A DNA stretch of 64,000 nucleotides from Betaproteobacteria bacterium (GCA_016716425.1 JADJWJ010000021.1:124001-188000); one strand, 5' to 3'. Shown: positions 44,222 to 52,818, counted from the stretch's first letter. Made by a program: numbers and translations. The notes: generated by a model from the letters alone, not told the origin.

Positions 44222-46501
44222 ATGCTCGAGCAGGCCGTGGCACTGCACCGGGCTGGCCGGCTTGCCGAAGCCGCCGGACTCTATCGGTCGCTGCTCGCCG
44301 CGCAGCCGGGCCACCGCGATGCGCTGCGGCTGCTCGGGACGCTGGAAGCGCAGCGCGGCAACCTCGACGAGGCACGCCGGCTCGTTGCGCGCCTGCAGGG
44401 TGTCGGTGCGGACACGGCTGCCGCGCACGCGCACCTCGGCGACCTCTACGCGAGCGCGCGGCAGTTCGACGCAGCACTCGCGTGCTACGACCGCGCGCTG
44501 GCGCTCGACCCGCGGCTGGCCGTCGCGCAGTTCAACCGCGCACTGGCGCTGCACACCATTGGCCGCCACGCCGACGCGGTCGCCGGCTACGACGCGCTGC
44601 TCGCGGTCGATCCGGGTTCCGCCGACGCGTGGAACAACCGCGGTGGCGCGCTGGCCGCGCTCCGGCGGTTCGACGAGGCGCTTGCGAGCTTCGATCGCGC
44701 CCTCGCGCTGCGCCCCGGCTTCGCGCAGGCCGGCGCGAATCGCGCCGCCGCGCTGCAGGAAGCCGTGCGTGCCGGCCGTGCGCGCAGCGACGACGCGCTG
44801 GCCGCGGCGGACGGCGCGGTGGCGGCGGCGCCGCAACTCGCGGAGGCGCGCGTCAATCGCGGCACGGCGCTGCGCGACATGGGGCGCACCGCCGAGGCAC
44901 TCGCCGATTACGACGCGGCGGCAGCGCTCGAACCCGGCCTTGCCGCAGCGCATCTGAACCGCGGCATGGCGCTGGCCGCCCTCGCGCGCCACCAAGAGGC
45001 GGTGTCCGCGTTCGATCGCGCCGTGGCGCTCGAGCCACGGTCGGTGGCGGCCCTGACGAATCGCGGAGTCTCGCTCGCGTGGCTCAAGCGCAACGCCGAG
45101 GCGACCCGGGACTTCGCGCGTGCGCTGGAGGTCGATCCCGCGCGGCCTGCCGTCGCGGGCCTGTGGCTGCACGCGCGCGCGAACTGCTGCGACTGGGACG
45201 GGTACGACGAGGCCGTGCACCGGATCATCGCCGACGTGCGCGCCGGCAGGCGCGTCGTGTCGCCGCTGCCCATGCTCGCGCTCACGGATGGCGCGCAGGA
45301 CCAGAGCGCCTGCGCGCGCACGTGGGTGCGCGACACGATGCCTGCGGCGCCGGTGCCGCTGTGGCGCGGCGAGCGCTACGACCATGCGCGCATCCGCGTG
45401 GCGTACCTGTCGGCAGACTTCGGCGAGCACGCGGTCGCCTACCTGATGGCCGGCGTCTTCGAGGCGCACGACCGCGACCGCTTCGAGATCATCGCGATTG
45501 CGTCGGGGCCCGGGGATGGCGGCCCGATGCGCGCGCGCGTGCGGGCGGCGTTCGAGCGTTTCGTCGACGTCGGCCAGAAGAGCGACCGCGACGTGGCGGC
45601 GCTGCTGCGCGAGCTCGAGGTCGACCTCGCCGTCGACCTGAATGGTCACACGCTGGGCAGCCGCACCGGGGCGCTGGCGTGGCGGCCCGCACCCGTGCAG
45701 GTGAGCTATCTCGGCTTTCCCGGAACGTCGGGCGCGGATTACGTCGACTACGTGCTCGCCGACCGGTTCGTGATCCCCGCGGCGCAGCGCGCGCAGTTCA
45801 CCGAGAAGGTCGTCTGGCTGCCCGACGTGTTCCAGGCGAACGACCGCAAGCGCGCGATCGCCGCGCGCGCGCCGGCGCGGGCGGAGGCGGGGCTCCCCGA
45901 CCGTGCATTCGTGTTCTGTGCGTTCGGCAACAGCTACAAGATCACGCCGGCGGTGTTCGGCGTGTGGATGCGGCTGCTGCAGGGGTGCGACGGCAGCGTG
46001 CTCTGGCTGCTGGGCGGCGAGACGGCGACCGTCGACAACCTGCGGCGCGAGGCGCGTGCGCGCGGCGTGGATCCGGAACGGCTCGCGTTTGCCCCGAGGC
46101 TGCCGTACGCCCAGCATCTCGCGCGGTATCGTTTGGCCGATCTCTTCCTCGACACGCTGCCGTTCAACGGCGGCGCGACCGTCAGCGACGCGTTGTGGGC
46201 GGGGTTGCCGGTACTGACCTGCGCCGGCGAGGCGATGGCGGCGCGCATGGGCGGCAGCCTGCTGCGTGCGGTGGGCCTGCCCGAGCTTGTCACGGCGTCG
46301 CTCGCGGACTACGAGGCGACGGCGGCGTTGCTCGCCCGCGAGCCGGGGCGGTTGGCGGCGCTCAAGGCGACGCTTGCGCGTAACCGCGACACGTGCCCGT
46401 TGTTCGACACGCAGCGCCATTGCCGCCACCTGGAGGCCGCGTACGCCGCCATGCACGAGCGCCAGCGGCGCGGCGCGGCGCCGGAGTCGTTCGCGGTATA
46501 G
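44222..46501 (+). CDS. TPR protein with C-terminal GT41 (OGT/SPINDLY-type) glycosyltransferase domain
   Basis: A 759-residue paralogue of the protein at 36570 with fewer TPRs (about eight, residues 1-310; for example AWNNRGGALAALRRFDEALA). Its GT41 domain is complete: RVAYLSADFGEHAVAYLMAG, VDLNGHTLGSRTG, YLGFPGTSGADYVDYVLAD, CAFGNSYKITPAVFGVWMRL and LPFNGGATVSDALWAGLPVL. Two GT41 enzymes with different TPR lengths suggest two target sets or stepwise glycosylation. ATG 44222 lies 22 bases after the preceding stop. Confidence 0.93.
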   Translation: MLEQAVALHRAGRLAEAAGLYRSLLAAQPGHRDALRLLGTLEAQRGNLDEARRLVARLQGVGADTAAAHAHLGDLYASARQFDAALACYDRALALDPRLAVAQFNRALALHTIGRHADAVAGYDALLAVDPGSADAWNNRGGALAALRRFDEALASFDRALALRPGFAQAGANRAAALQEAVRAGRARSDDALAAADGAVAAAPQLAEARVNRGTALRDMGRTAEALADYDAAAALEPGLAAAHLNRGMALAALARHQEAVSAFDRAVALEPRSVAALTNRGVSLAWLKRNAEATRDFARALEVDPARPAVAGLWLHARANCCDWDGYDEAVHRIIADVRAGRRVVSPLPMLALTDGAQDQSACARTWVRDTMPAAPVPLWRGERYDHARIRVAYLSADFGEHAVAYLMAGVFEAHDRDRFEIIAIASGPGDGGPMRARVRAAFERFVDVGQKSDRDVAALLRELEVDLAVDLNGHTLGSRTGALAWRPAPVQVSYLGFPGTSGADYVDYVLADRFVIPAAQRAQFTEKVVWLPDVFQANDRKRAIAARAPARAEAGLPDRAFVFCAFGNSYKITPAVFGVWMRLLQGCDGSVLWLLGGETATVDNLRREARARGVDPERLAFAPRLPYAQHLARYRLADLFLDTLPFNGGATVSDALWAGLPVLTCAGEAMAARMGGSLLRAVGLPELVTASLADYEATAALLAREPGRLAALKATLARNRDTCPLFDTQRHCRHLEAAYAAMHERQRRGAAPESFAV

Positions 46502-46575
46502 CGCCCGTCGGGCGCGGGGCGCGTGCGTCGCGCCCGGCCCCTGCCCGCTGGATGCGGAGAAGGTGTGCCGATCAC

Positions 46576-46627
46576 CGAAAACGGGGCCAGGCCCGGTTTT
46601 CGAAAACGGGGCCAGGCCCGGTTTTCG
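46576..46627. terminator. Tandem imperfect palindromes between convergent genes
   Basis: Two copies of CGAAAACGGGGCCAGGCCCG plus GTTTTCG, period 25 bp. Each folds with outer GAAAAC/GTTTTC and inner GGCC arms with one mismatch. It lies between the GT41 stop and the HtrA-like stop. The A-tract before and T-tract after each stem fit a bidirectional intrinsic terminator. Confidence 0.65.
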
Positions 46628-46631
46628 GGAA

Positions 46632-47750
46632 TCAGTGCGTGGTCGGCGGCTTGAAGTACTCGACGCGGTCGATCGATTCGACGCGAAGGTCCCTGAGGTC
46701 CACGCCCTGCAGCAGCTTGAGCGGAATCGACGTGCCTGCGCCGCCACGCGCCCAGACCTTCCGGTAGAACTCCGGTTGCGTGCGCACGGGCTCGCCGCCG
46801 ACGGCGAGCACGATGTCGCCGGCCTTGACGCCGGCGCGCTCGGCCGGCCCGTCGGGCGACACGCGCGTGACGACGAGGCGTCCCTGCAGTTCGTCCGTGG
46901 CGATCCCGAGCCAGGGCCGTGGCGGACCCGCGCGGCGGCCGGAACTCACCATGTCGGCGAGGATCGGCTTCAAGAGGTCGATCGGCACGAACATGTTGCC
47001 GGGCAGCCGCGGCTCCTCGTCGGTGGCGTCGCGCACGATCAGCGAGCCGACGCCGAGCAGCTTGCCATCGCGGTCGAACAGCGCGGCGCCGCTCCAGTTG
47101 AGCGTCGGCGGGCTCGTGTAAATCGCCTGGTCGAGTGCGTACTCCCAGTTGCCGGAGAAGCCGCGCCTGCTGACGACGAACGCGAACGACACGTTGTCGT
47201 CGCCCGACGAGGCGATCATCACCGGCTGTCGCTCCGCGATCTTGCCCGATTCGCCCAGCGCGACGGGCTTCGCGTCGAGCGGCGCGATGGTGCGCAGCAG
47301 CGCGAACCCCGTCGCGTGGTCGTACCCGACGACGCGCGCGGCGAGCGTGCGGCCCTTGCTGTCGACGACGCTGACGTCCTCGGCTTCGACGATCAGGTAA
47401 CCGATGGTCAGGATGAGGCCGTTGTCGCCGATGACCACGCCGCTGCCCTCGCGCTCGCTGCCGAGGGAGGCCGCGCTGCGTGCGTCGGGAACCGCATTGG
47501 CGTTGACCTTGACGATGGCGCCGAAGATCTGCGTGGCGTCGACGCCGGCGGCGGACGGCGGCGCGTCCGCCAGCTTCGTCTGGCCCCACGCGGCGGGGAC
47601 GGCGACCGCGAGCGCGAGCAGTGCCAGGGCCGCTGCGGCGCGCGCAATGCGACCGGGCTCGGCAGGAATCCGGGTTCGAGTCGCGGACACTGGTGTACCT
47701 TCGCGCTGCGCGCTCAGATATTCGCCCTCGGGGCGGCCCTTCGGGTTCAT
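46632..47750 (-). CDS. HtrA/S1C-like protein with PDZ domain and degenerate catalytic triad
   Basis: From GTG 47690 the protein is 352 residues with a signal peptide (VSATRTRIPAEPG, then AAAALALLALAVAVPAAWG). From ATG 47750, at the edge of the repeat element, it is 372. The trypsin-like domain aligns with DegP-type proteases (GSGVVIGDNGLILTIGYLIV), but the catalytic His position is Tyr98 and the Asp position is Gly128 (HATGFALL); a Ser remains at 200 (NWSGAALF; numbering from GTG). One PDZ domain follows (about 255-335, RPWLGIATDELQGRLVVTRV). It is probably a non-proteolytic chaperone or sensor. Confidence 0.83.
   Translation of the reverse strand: MNPKGRPEGEYLSAQREGTPVSATRTRIPAEPGRIARAAAALALLALAVAVPAAWGQTKLADAPPSAAGVDATQIFGAIVKVNANAVPDARSAASLGSEREGSGVVIGDNGLILTIGYLIVEAEDVSVVDSKGRTLAARVVGYDHATGFALLRTIAPLDAKPVALGESGKIAERQPVMIASSGDDNVSFAFVVSRRGFSGNWEYALDQAIYTSPPTLNWSGAALFDRDGKLLGVGSLIVRDATDEEPRLPGNMFVPIDLLKPILADMVSSGRRAGPPRPWLGIATDELQGRLVVTRVSPDGPAERAGVKAGDIVLAVGGEPVRTQPEFYRKVWARGGAGTSIPLKLLQGVDLRDLRVESIDRVEYFKPPTTH
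47690..47750 (-). repeat. PKGRPEG-type junction repeat supplying a start codon and N-terminus
   Basis: Read on the minus strand, ATG 47750 opens NPKGRPEGEYLSAQREGTPV in frame with the HtrA-like protein. It contains the core TCGGGGCGGCCCTTC (plus strand, 47728-47742) with GCCC/GGGT flanks, and the segment CCTTCGCGCTGCGCGCTC shared with 24430-24447 and 24501-24518. Unlike other copies, no stop codon separates element and gene, so the element could extend the protein by 20 residues before the signal peptide. Confidence 0.75.
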
Positions 47751-47928
47751 GGGAGGCCCTCCCGCTTCGACGAGGCGGACGCTCGCGCGCCCCCCCGAGG
47801 TGGTCAACGGCGGCGCGCGCGGGGCGCGCACCACCAACCGCTACTATAGCGCGGGGCGCATGCGGCGCAACCGGGTGCCCGGCGGACGTCGCGCGGTCAA
47901 CCGGGTGGTGAACGTTGGCGGCGGTTCG

Positions 47929-47934
47929 TATAAT
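47929..47934 (+). promoter_or_regulatory. Candidate -10 box upstream of the DapA-family gene
   Basis: TATAAT lies 22 bp before ATG 47956, followed by the strong SD sequence AAGGGGG at 47942. The expected -35 region (about 47906-47911, TGGTGA) is poor. The spacing would give a very short leader. Confidence 0.4.
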
Positions 47935-47955
47935 CGCCGCGAAGGGGGATCGGCA

Positions 47956-48879
47956 ATGAAAACCGGAAGCGTCACGAGCGCGGACCTCGCGCGCTCCGTC
48001 ATTGCCGTGCCGCCGCTCGCGCGGCGCGCCGATCTCGCGCTCGATCCGGGGGCGAACCGCGCGCTGATCCGCCATCTGGAAGCGGGCGGCGTGTCGACGC
48101 TGATGTACGGCGGCAACGCCAACTTCTACAACGTCGGGCTCTACGAGTACGCGTCGCTGCTCGATTTCCTCGCCGAGGCGGCCGCGCCTGCATCCTGGGT
48201 GATTCCCTCCGCCGGTCCCGACTACGGCAAGCTGATCGACCAGGCGCGCGTGCTGCGCGAGCGCGCGTTCCCGACGGCGATGGTGCTGCCGCAGGCGTTT
48301 CCGGCGACACCCGAGGGCAGTGCGGTCGCGATCCGCCGCTTCGCCGACGCGTTCGGCCGGCCGGTGATCGTCTACGTCAAGGCTGAGAGCTTCCTGACGC
48401 CGGCGCTGGTCGGCGAACTGGTCGATGCCGGCATCGTCGCCGGGATCAAGTACGCGATCGTTCGCGCGGATCCGCGCAACGATCCGTTCCTGACCGAGCT
48501 CGTCGCGCGCGTCGACCGCGGCCTCGTCGTCAGCGGCATCGGCGAGCGGCCGGCCATCGACCACTTCCGTGCGTTCGGCCTGTCCGGCTTCACGTCGGGC
48601 TCGGTGTGCGTCGGGCCGCGCGGCTCGACGCGGATGCTGGCCGCGCTGAAGGCGGGCGACTGGGCGGCGGCGGAAGCGCTGCGCGCCGCGTACCTGCCGC
48701 TCGAGGACCTCCGCGACGCGCTGTCGCCGATCCGCGTGCTGCACGAGGCGGTCACGCTGGCCGGCATCGCCGACATGGGGCCGCTGCTGCCGCACCTGTC
48801 CAACCTTCCCGCGAGCGAGCATCCAAGGATCGCGGCGGCCGCGGCCGCGCTGCTCGCGCACGACCGGAGTCTCGGCTGA
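47956..48879 (+). CDS. Dihydrodipicolinate synthase (DapA) family aldolase/dehydratase
   Basis: A 307-residue TIM-barrel class I aldolase-type protein. The Schiff-base lysine is Lys165 in VAGIKYAIVRAD, the general-acid-type Tyr140 is in VIVYVKAES, and the substrate loop is VSTLMYGGNANFYNVG where DapA has GTTGE. The divergent loop argues against true dihydrodipicolinate synthase. It overlaps an L-arabinonate-dehydratase-like gene (TGATG), so 2-keto-3-deoxy-sugar acid is the likely substrate; this is inference. Confidence 0.87.
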   Translation: MKTGSVTSADLARSVIAVPPLARRADLALDPGANRALIRHLEAGGVSTLMYGGNANFYNVGLYEYASLLDFLAEAAAPASWVIPSAGPDYGKLIDQARVLRERAFPTAMVLPQAFPATPEGSAVAIRRFADAFGRPVIVYVKAESFLTPALVGELVDAGIVAGIKYAIVRADPRNDPFLTELVARVDRGLVVSGIGERPAIDHFRAFGLSGFTSGSVCVGPRGSTRMLAALKAGDWAAAEALRAAYLPLEDLRDALSPIRVLHEAVTLAGIADMGPLLPHLSNLPASEHPRIAAAAAALLAHDRSLG

Positions 48880-50603
48880 TGGCCCGCAAATCCCCGGAAC
48901 AACTGCGCTCGCACCGCTGGTTCGGCGAGTCCGACATGCGCGGCTTCGGCCACCACTCGCGCATCGCGCAGATGGGCTATTCGCGCGCCGACTATCAGGG
49001 CAAGCCGGTGATCGCGATCGTCAACACGTGGAGCGACATCAACCAGTGCCACGCGCACTTCCGGCAGCGCGCGGACGAGGTGCGGCGCGGCGTGCTGCAG
49101 GCGGGCGGCTTTCCGCTGGAGATGCCGGCGCTGGCGCTGGCGGAGGTGTTCCAGAAGCCGACGACGATGATGTACCGCAACCTGCTCGCGATGGAGACCG
49201 AGGAACTGCTGCGCTCGTATCCGGTCGACGGCTGCGTGCTGATGGGTGGCTGCGACAAGACCACGCCGGCGATGCTGATGGGCGCGCTGTCGATGAACCT
49301 GCCGGCGATCTTCATGCCGGCGGGGCCGATGCTCGCCGGCCACTGGCGCGACCAGATCCTCGGCAGCGGGTCGGACGTCTGGAAGTACTGGGCCGAGAAG
49401 CGCGCGGGCAACCTCACCGACGAGCAGTGGCGCGGCATCGAGGAGGGCATCGCGCGCTCGCCGGGCACGTGCATGACGATGGGCACGGCATCGACGATGA
49501 CCTCGGCCGCCGAGGCGATGGGCTTCACGCTGCCGGGCGCGTCGTCGATCCCCGCCGCCGACTCGCGGCACGGCCGGATGGCCGCCGAAACCGGCCGCCG
49601 CATCGTCGACATGGTGTGGGAGGACGTCAAGCCCCGCGACATCGCGACCGCGGGCGCGATCGACAACGCGATCACGACGATCCTGGCGCTCGGCGGCTCG
49701 ACCAACTCGGTCGTGCACATGGTGGCGGTGGCGCGGCGCGCCGGCATCCCGCTCACGATCGACCGCTTCGACGAACTGTCGCGGCGCACGCCGCTGGTGG
49801 CGAATCTGCGCCCGGCCGGCCGCTACCTGATGGAGGACTTCTTCTACGCGGGCGGACTGCGCGCGCTGCTCGCGGGCATCGCCGACCTGCTCGCGCTGTC
49901 CGAGCGCACGGTCAACGGCCGCACGCTGGGCGAAAACATCGCGGGCGCCGAGGTGTTCAACGGCGACGTGATCCTGCCGCGCGAGCGTGCGCTGGTCGCG
50001 AAGGACAGCCTCGCCGTCCTGCGCGGCAATCTCGCGCCAAATGGCGCCGTGATCAAGCCGGCGGCCGCCGAGCCGCACCTGCTGCGCCACACCGGCCCGG
50101 CCGTCGTGTTCGCCGACTACAACGACATGGCGGCGCGCATCGACGACCCGGCGCTGCCCGCGACGAAGGACTCGGTGATCGTGCTGCAGAACGCCGGCCC
50201 GCTCGGCGCGCCCGGCATGCCGGAGTGGGGCCAGCTGCCGATCCCGAAGAAGCTGCTGGCGGAAGGCGTGCGCGACATGGTGCGCATCTCCGACGCGCGG
50301 ATGAGCGGCACCAGCTACGGCGCGTGCGTGCTGCACGTGGCGCCGGAGTCGTTCGTCGGCGGGCCGCTCGCGTTCGTCCGCGACGGCGACCTCATCGAAC
50401 TCGACGTGCCCGCGCGCAGGCTGGAACTCAAGGTGAGCGAGGACGAACTCGCCCGCCGGCGCGCTGCGTGGACGAAGCCGGCGCCCCGGTTCGCCCGTGG
50501 TTTCGGCGCGATGTACCAGCAGCACATCACGCAGGCGGATCAGGGCTGCGACTTCGACTTTCTGGAAGGCACTGCGCCCACGCCGGATCCCGAGATCCAC
50601 TGA
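48879..50603 (+). CDS. IlvD/Edd family dehydratase, L-arabinonate-dehydratase-like
   Basis: A 574-residue iron-sulfur dehydratase. Cluster cysteines are Cys57 (WSDINQCHAHF), Cys125 (LMGGCDKTTPAML) and Cys198 (SPGTCMTMGTAST), two residues before those I recall for Rhizobium L-arabinonate dehydratase (59, 127, 200). The catalytic-serine region is DARMSGTSYGACVLHVAPE. It removes water from a sugar acid to give a 2-keto-3-deoxy acid. The coupled DapA-family partner and a downstream TctC receptor suggest a sugar-acid use locus. The exact sugar acid is not fixed by sequence. Confidence 0.9.
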   Translation: MARKSPEQLRSHRWFGESDMRGFGHHSRIAQMGYSRADYQGKPVIAIVNTWSDINQCHAHFRQRADEVRRGVLQAGGFPLEMPALALAEVFQKPTTMMYRNLLAMETEELLRSYPVDGCVLMGGCDKTTPAMLMGALSMNLPAIFMPAGPMLAGHWRDQILGSGSDVWKYWAEKRAGNLTDEQWRGIEEGIARSPGTCMTMGTASTMTSAAEAMGFTLPGASSIPAADSRHGRMAAETGRRIVDMVWEDVKPRDIATAGAIDNAITTILALGGSTNSVVHMVAVARRAGIPLTIDRFDELSRRTPLVANLRPAGRYLMEDFFYAGGLRALLAGIADLLALSERTVNGRTLGENIAGAEVFNGDVILPRERALVAKDSLAVLRGNLAPNGAVIKPAAAEPHLLRHTGPAVVFADYNDMAARIDDPALPATKDSVIVLQNAGPLGAPGMPEWGQLPIPKKLLAEGVRDMVRISDARMSGTSYGACVLHVAPESFVGGPLAFVRDGDLIELDVPARRLELKVSEDELARRRAAWTKPAPRFARGFGAMYQQHITQADQGCDFDFLEGTAPTPDPEIH

Positions 50604-50620
50604 CGTCGATCGGACCACTT

Positions 50621-50732
50621 CCCCTCACCCCAACCCACTCCCCGTGCCGGGGAGAGGGAGGTTGCGACGCGGCGCCGACGCGTACCGGAGATCTCCCTCT
50701 CTCCGGCACGGGGAGAGGGCCGGGGTGAGGGG
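50621..50732. repeat. Intergenic inverted repeat (CCCTCACCCC / GGGGTGAGGG class)
   Basis: Ends CCCCTCACCCCAACCCACTC and GGGCCGGGGTGAGGGG pair, with internal CTCCCCGTGCCGGGGAGAGG and CTCTCTCCGGCACGGGGAGAG blocks. It fills the gap between the dehydratase and the dehalogenase-like gene and belongs to the same class as 13291-13415. Confidence 0.82.
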
Positions 50733-50764
50733 CGGTGGTCGAGGCGCAGCACGAAGGACGCGCG

Positions 50765-51658
50765 ATGAGCGATCTCTTCCCCGACTTCACCACACACCGC
50801 GTCGACACCGCGGGCACGCACATCCACTGCGAGGTCGGCGGCAGCGGTCCGCCGCTCCTGCTGCTGCACGGCTACCCGCAGACGCACGCGATGTGGCACA
50901 AGGTCGCGCCGGCGCTCGCGCAGGCGTACACGGTCGTCTGCGCCGACCTGCGCGGCTACGGGGACTCCGGCAAGCCCGCGAGCGACGCGACGCACGCCGC
51001 GTACTCGAAGCGCGCGATGGCGCAGGACATGGTCGACGTCATGCGCCACTTCGGCTTTGCACGCTTCCGGCTCGCCGGCCACGACCGCGGCGGGCGCGTC
51101 GCGCACCGGCTCTGCGTCGACCACCCGGACGCGGTCGAGCGCGTCGCCGTGCTCGACATTTCGCCGACGCGGCTCATGTACGGGCAGACCGACCGCGCCT
51201 TCGCCGCCGCGTACTACCACTGGTTCTTCCTGATCCAGCCGTTCGACCTGCCGGAGAAGCTGATCGGCGCCGACCCGCTCTACTACCTGCGGAGGAAGAC
51301 CGGCGGCTGGGGTTCGGCCGCGAACATCTTCGACCCGCGCGCATTCGCCGAGTACGAACGCTGCTTCGCGCGGCCCGAGACGATCCACGCGACGTGCGAG
51401 GACTACCGCGCGGCCGCGTCGATCGATCTCGAACACGACGACGCGGATGTCGCCGCGGGCTGCAAGGTCGCCTGCCCGCTGCTCGTGCTGTGGGGCGACC
51501 GTGGCGTCGTGCACCGGTACTTCACGCCGGTCGAGGACTGGCGTACCGTGGCGAACGACGTGCGCGGCCGCGCGCTGCCGTCCGGCCACTACCTCGCCGA
51601 GGAGGTGCCCGACGAGACGCTGCGCGAGCTGCAATCGTTTTATTCCGCAAACGCGTGA
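50765..51658 (+). CDS. Fluoroacetate/haloacetate dehalogenase-like alpha/beta hydrolase
   Basis: A 297-residue alpha/beta hydrolase. Every residue of the fluoroacetate dehalogenase active site, as I recall it from the Burkholderia FA1 enzyme, has a match at near-constant offset. The nucleophile is Asp107 with Arg108 and Arg111 for the carboxylate (GHDRGGRVAH), the acid is Asp131, the halide pocket is His152, Trp153 and Tyr214, and the base is His275 (PSGHYLAEE). The reaction would release halide and glycolate. Homologues without tested activity also keep these residues, so the natural substrate is open. A TctC receptor gene follows 22 bp later. Confidence 0.88.
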   Translation: MSDLFPDFTTHRVDTAGTHIHCEVGGSGPPLLLLHGYPQTHAMWHKVAPALAQAYTVVCADLRGYGDSGKPASDATHAAYSKRAMAQDMVDVMRHFGFARFRLAGHDRGGRVAHRLCVDHPDAVERVAVLDISPTRLMYGQTDRAFAAAYYHWFFLIQPFDLPEKLIGADPLYYLRRKTGGWGSAANIFDPRAFAEYERCFARPETIHATCEDYRAAASIDLEHDDADVAAGCKVACPLLVLWGDRGVVHRYFTPVEDWRTVANDVRGRALPSGHYLAEEVPDETLRELQSFYSANA

Positions 51659-51680
51659 TCCTTTGGGGAGAGGAGACGTC

Positions 51681-52667
51681 ATGATCCGTGCCCGCCCGTA
51701 TCGTCGCATCGCGCTCGCATTCGCGGCCGCGCTCGTCGCCGTCCTTGCCGTCTCGCCCGTCGCGGCGCAGCCGTATCCGAACAAGCCGGTGCGGATGATC
51801 GTGCCGTTCGCGCCAGGCGGCGCCACCGATATCATCGCGCGCACGGTCGCGCAGAAGCTCTCCGACCGGCTCGGGCAGCCGGTCGTGATCGAGAACAAGC
51901 CGGGCGCCGGCACGACGATCGGCAATGCCGAGGTCGCGAAGGCGCGGCCCGACGGCTACACGCTGCTGTTCGCGCCCACGCCGTTCGTCATCTCGCAGGT
52001 CGTCTACCCGACGCTGCCGTACGACCCGAAGAAGGACTTTGCACCCGTGTCGCTGCTCGCGACGTCGCCGTTCATCCTGGTGACGAACACGGCCGTGCCC
52101 GCGAAGACCATCGCGGAGCTCGTCGCACTGGCGAAGGCGAAGCCCGGCACGCTGACCTTCTGCTCGGCCGGCAACGGCACGGTTCCGCACCTGTCGGGCG
52201 AACTGTTCAAGCTGCGCGCGGGCGTGGACATCGTGCACGTGCCGTACAAGGGCGGCGGCCCGGCGATCGTCGATCTCGTCGGCGGGCAGGTGAACATGAT
52301 GTTCGCCACCCCTATCGAAGTTTCGCAGCACGTGCAGGCGGGCAGGCTCAACGTGCTCGGTACGACGGCGAGGAAGCGCCTCGCCGCGTTCCCGAACGTG
52401 CCCACGCTCGACGAGAGCGGCTATCCGGGCTTCGAGGTCGCGTCGTTCTTCGGCGTGCTGGCGCCGGCCGGCACGCCGCCGGAGGTCGTCAACCGGCTCG
52501 CCGGCGACCTCGCGGCCGTGATGGACTCGCCGGAGGTGCGCGAGAAGTTCGCCGCGCAGAGCGCGGAAGGCAACGTGCAGGGACCGGACGCCTTCGCGAA
52601 GTTCCTCGACGCCGAGCGCGACAAGTGGGCGGACATCGTCAAGCGTTCCGGGGCGAAGGTGGACTGA
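51681..52667 (+). CDS. Tripartite tricarboxylate transporter substrate-binding protein (TctC/Bug family)
   Basis: A 328-residue periplasmic receptor with a Sec signal peptide (to about residue 29, SPVAAQ). The Bug motifs are YPNKPVRMIVPFAPGGATDI, VVIENKPGAGTTIGNAEVAK and VPYKGGGPAIVDLVGGQVNM. The SD sequence GGGAGAGGAG precedes ATG 51681. No TctA/TctB genes adjoin it, which is common for Bug receptors in betaproteobacteria; it may use another membrane pair. The ligand is probably an organic acid linked to the upstream enzymes. Confidence 0.93.
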   Translation: MIRARPYRRIALAFAAALVAVLAVSPVAAQPYPNKPVRMIVPFAPGGATDIIARTVAQKLSDRLGQPVVIENKPGAGTTIGNAEVAKARPDGYTLLFAPTPFVISQVVYPTLPYDPKKDFAPVSLLATSPFILVTNTAVPAKTIAELVALAKAKPGTLTFCSAGNGTVPHLSGELFKLRAGVDIVHVPYKGGGPAIVDLVGGQVNMMFATPIEVSQHVQAGRLNVLGTTARKRLAAFPNVPTLDESGYPGFEVASFFGVLAPAGTPPEVVNRLAGDLAAVMDSPEVREKFAAQSAEGNVQGPDAFAKFLDAERDKWADIVKRSGAKVD

Positions 52668-52719
52668 CCGCCCCGTACGGCGGCCACGGGGAAGGGGTCG
52701 GCGGTCCGCCGGTTTTTGC

Positions 52720-52725
52720 TATAAT
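52720..52725 (+). promoter_or_regulatory. -10 box of the tRNA-Phe gene
   Basis: A perfect TATAAT lies ten bases before the first base of tRNA-Phe. A matching -35 is not obvious in the GC-rich upstream DNA. Confidence 0.55.
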
Positions 52726-52734
52726 CGCGCTCTT

Positions 52735-52810
<76 letters not shown>

Positions 52811-52818
52811 GCAAAACA

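Noticed and set aside
43913..46747. Large antisense ORF over the second GT41 gene
   Set aside because: Shadow frame of a high-GC gene, lacking domains; the plus strand shows clear TPR and GT41 motifs.
47956..48879. True DapA (dihydrodipicolinate synthase)
   Set aside because: The pyruvate-binding TTGE loop is replaced, and the gene is coupled to a sugar-acid dehydratase rather than lysine genes.
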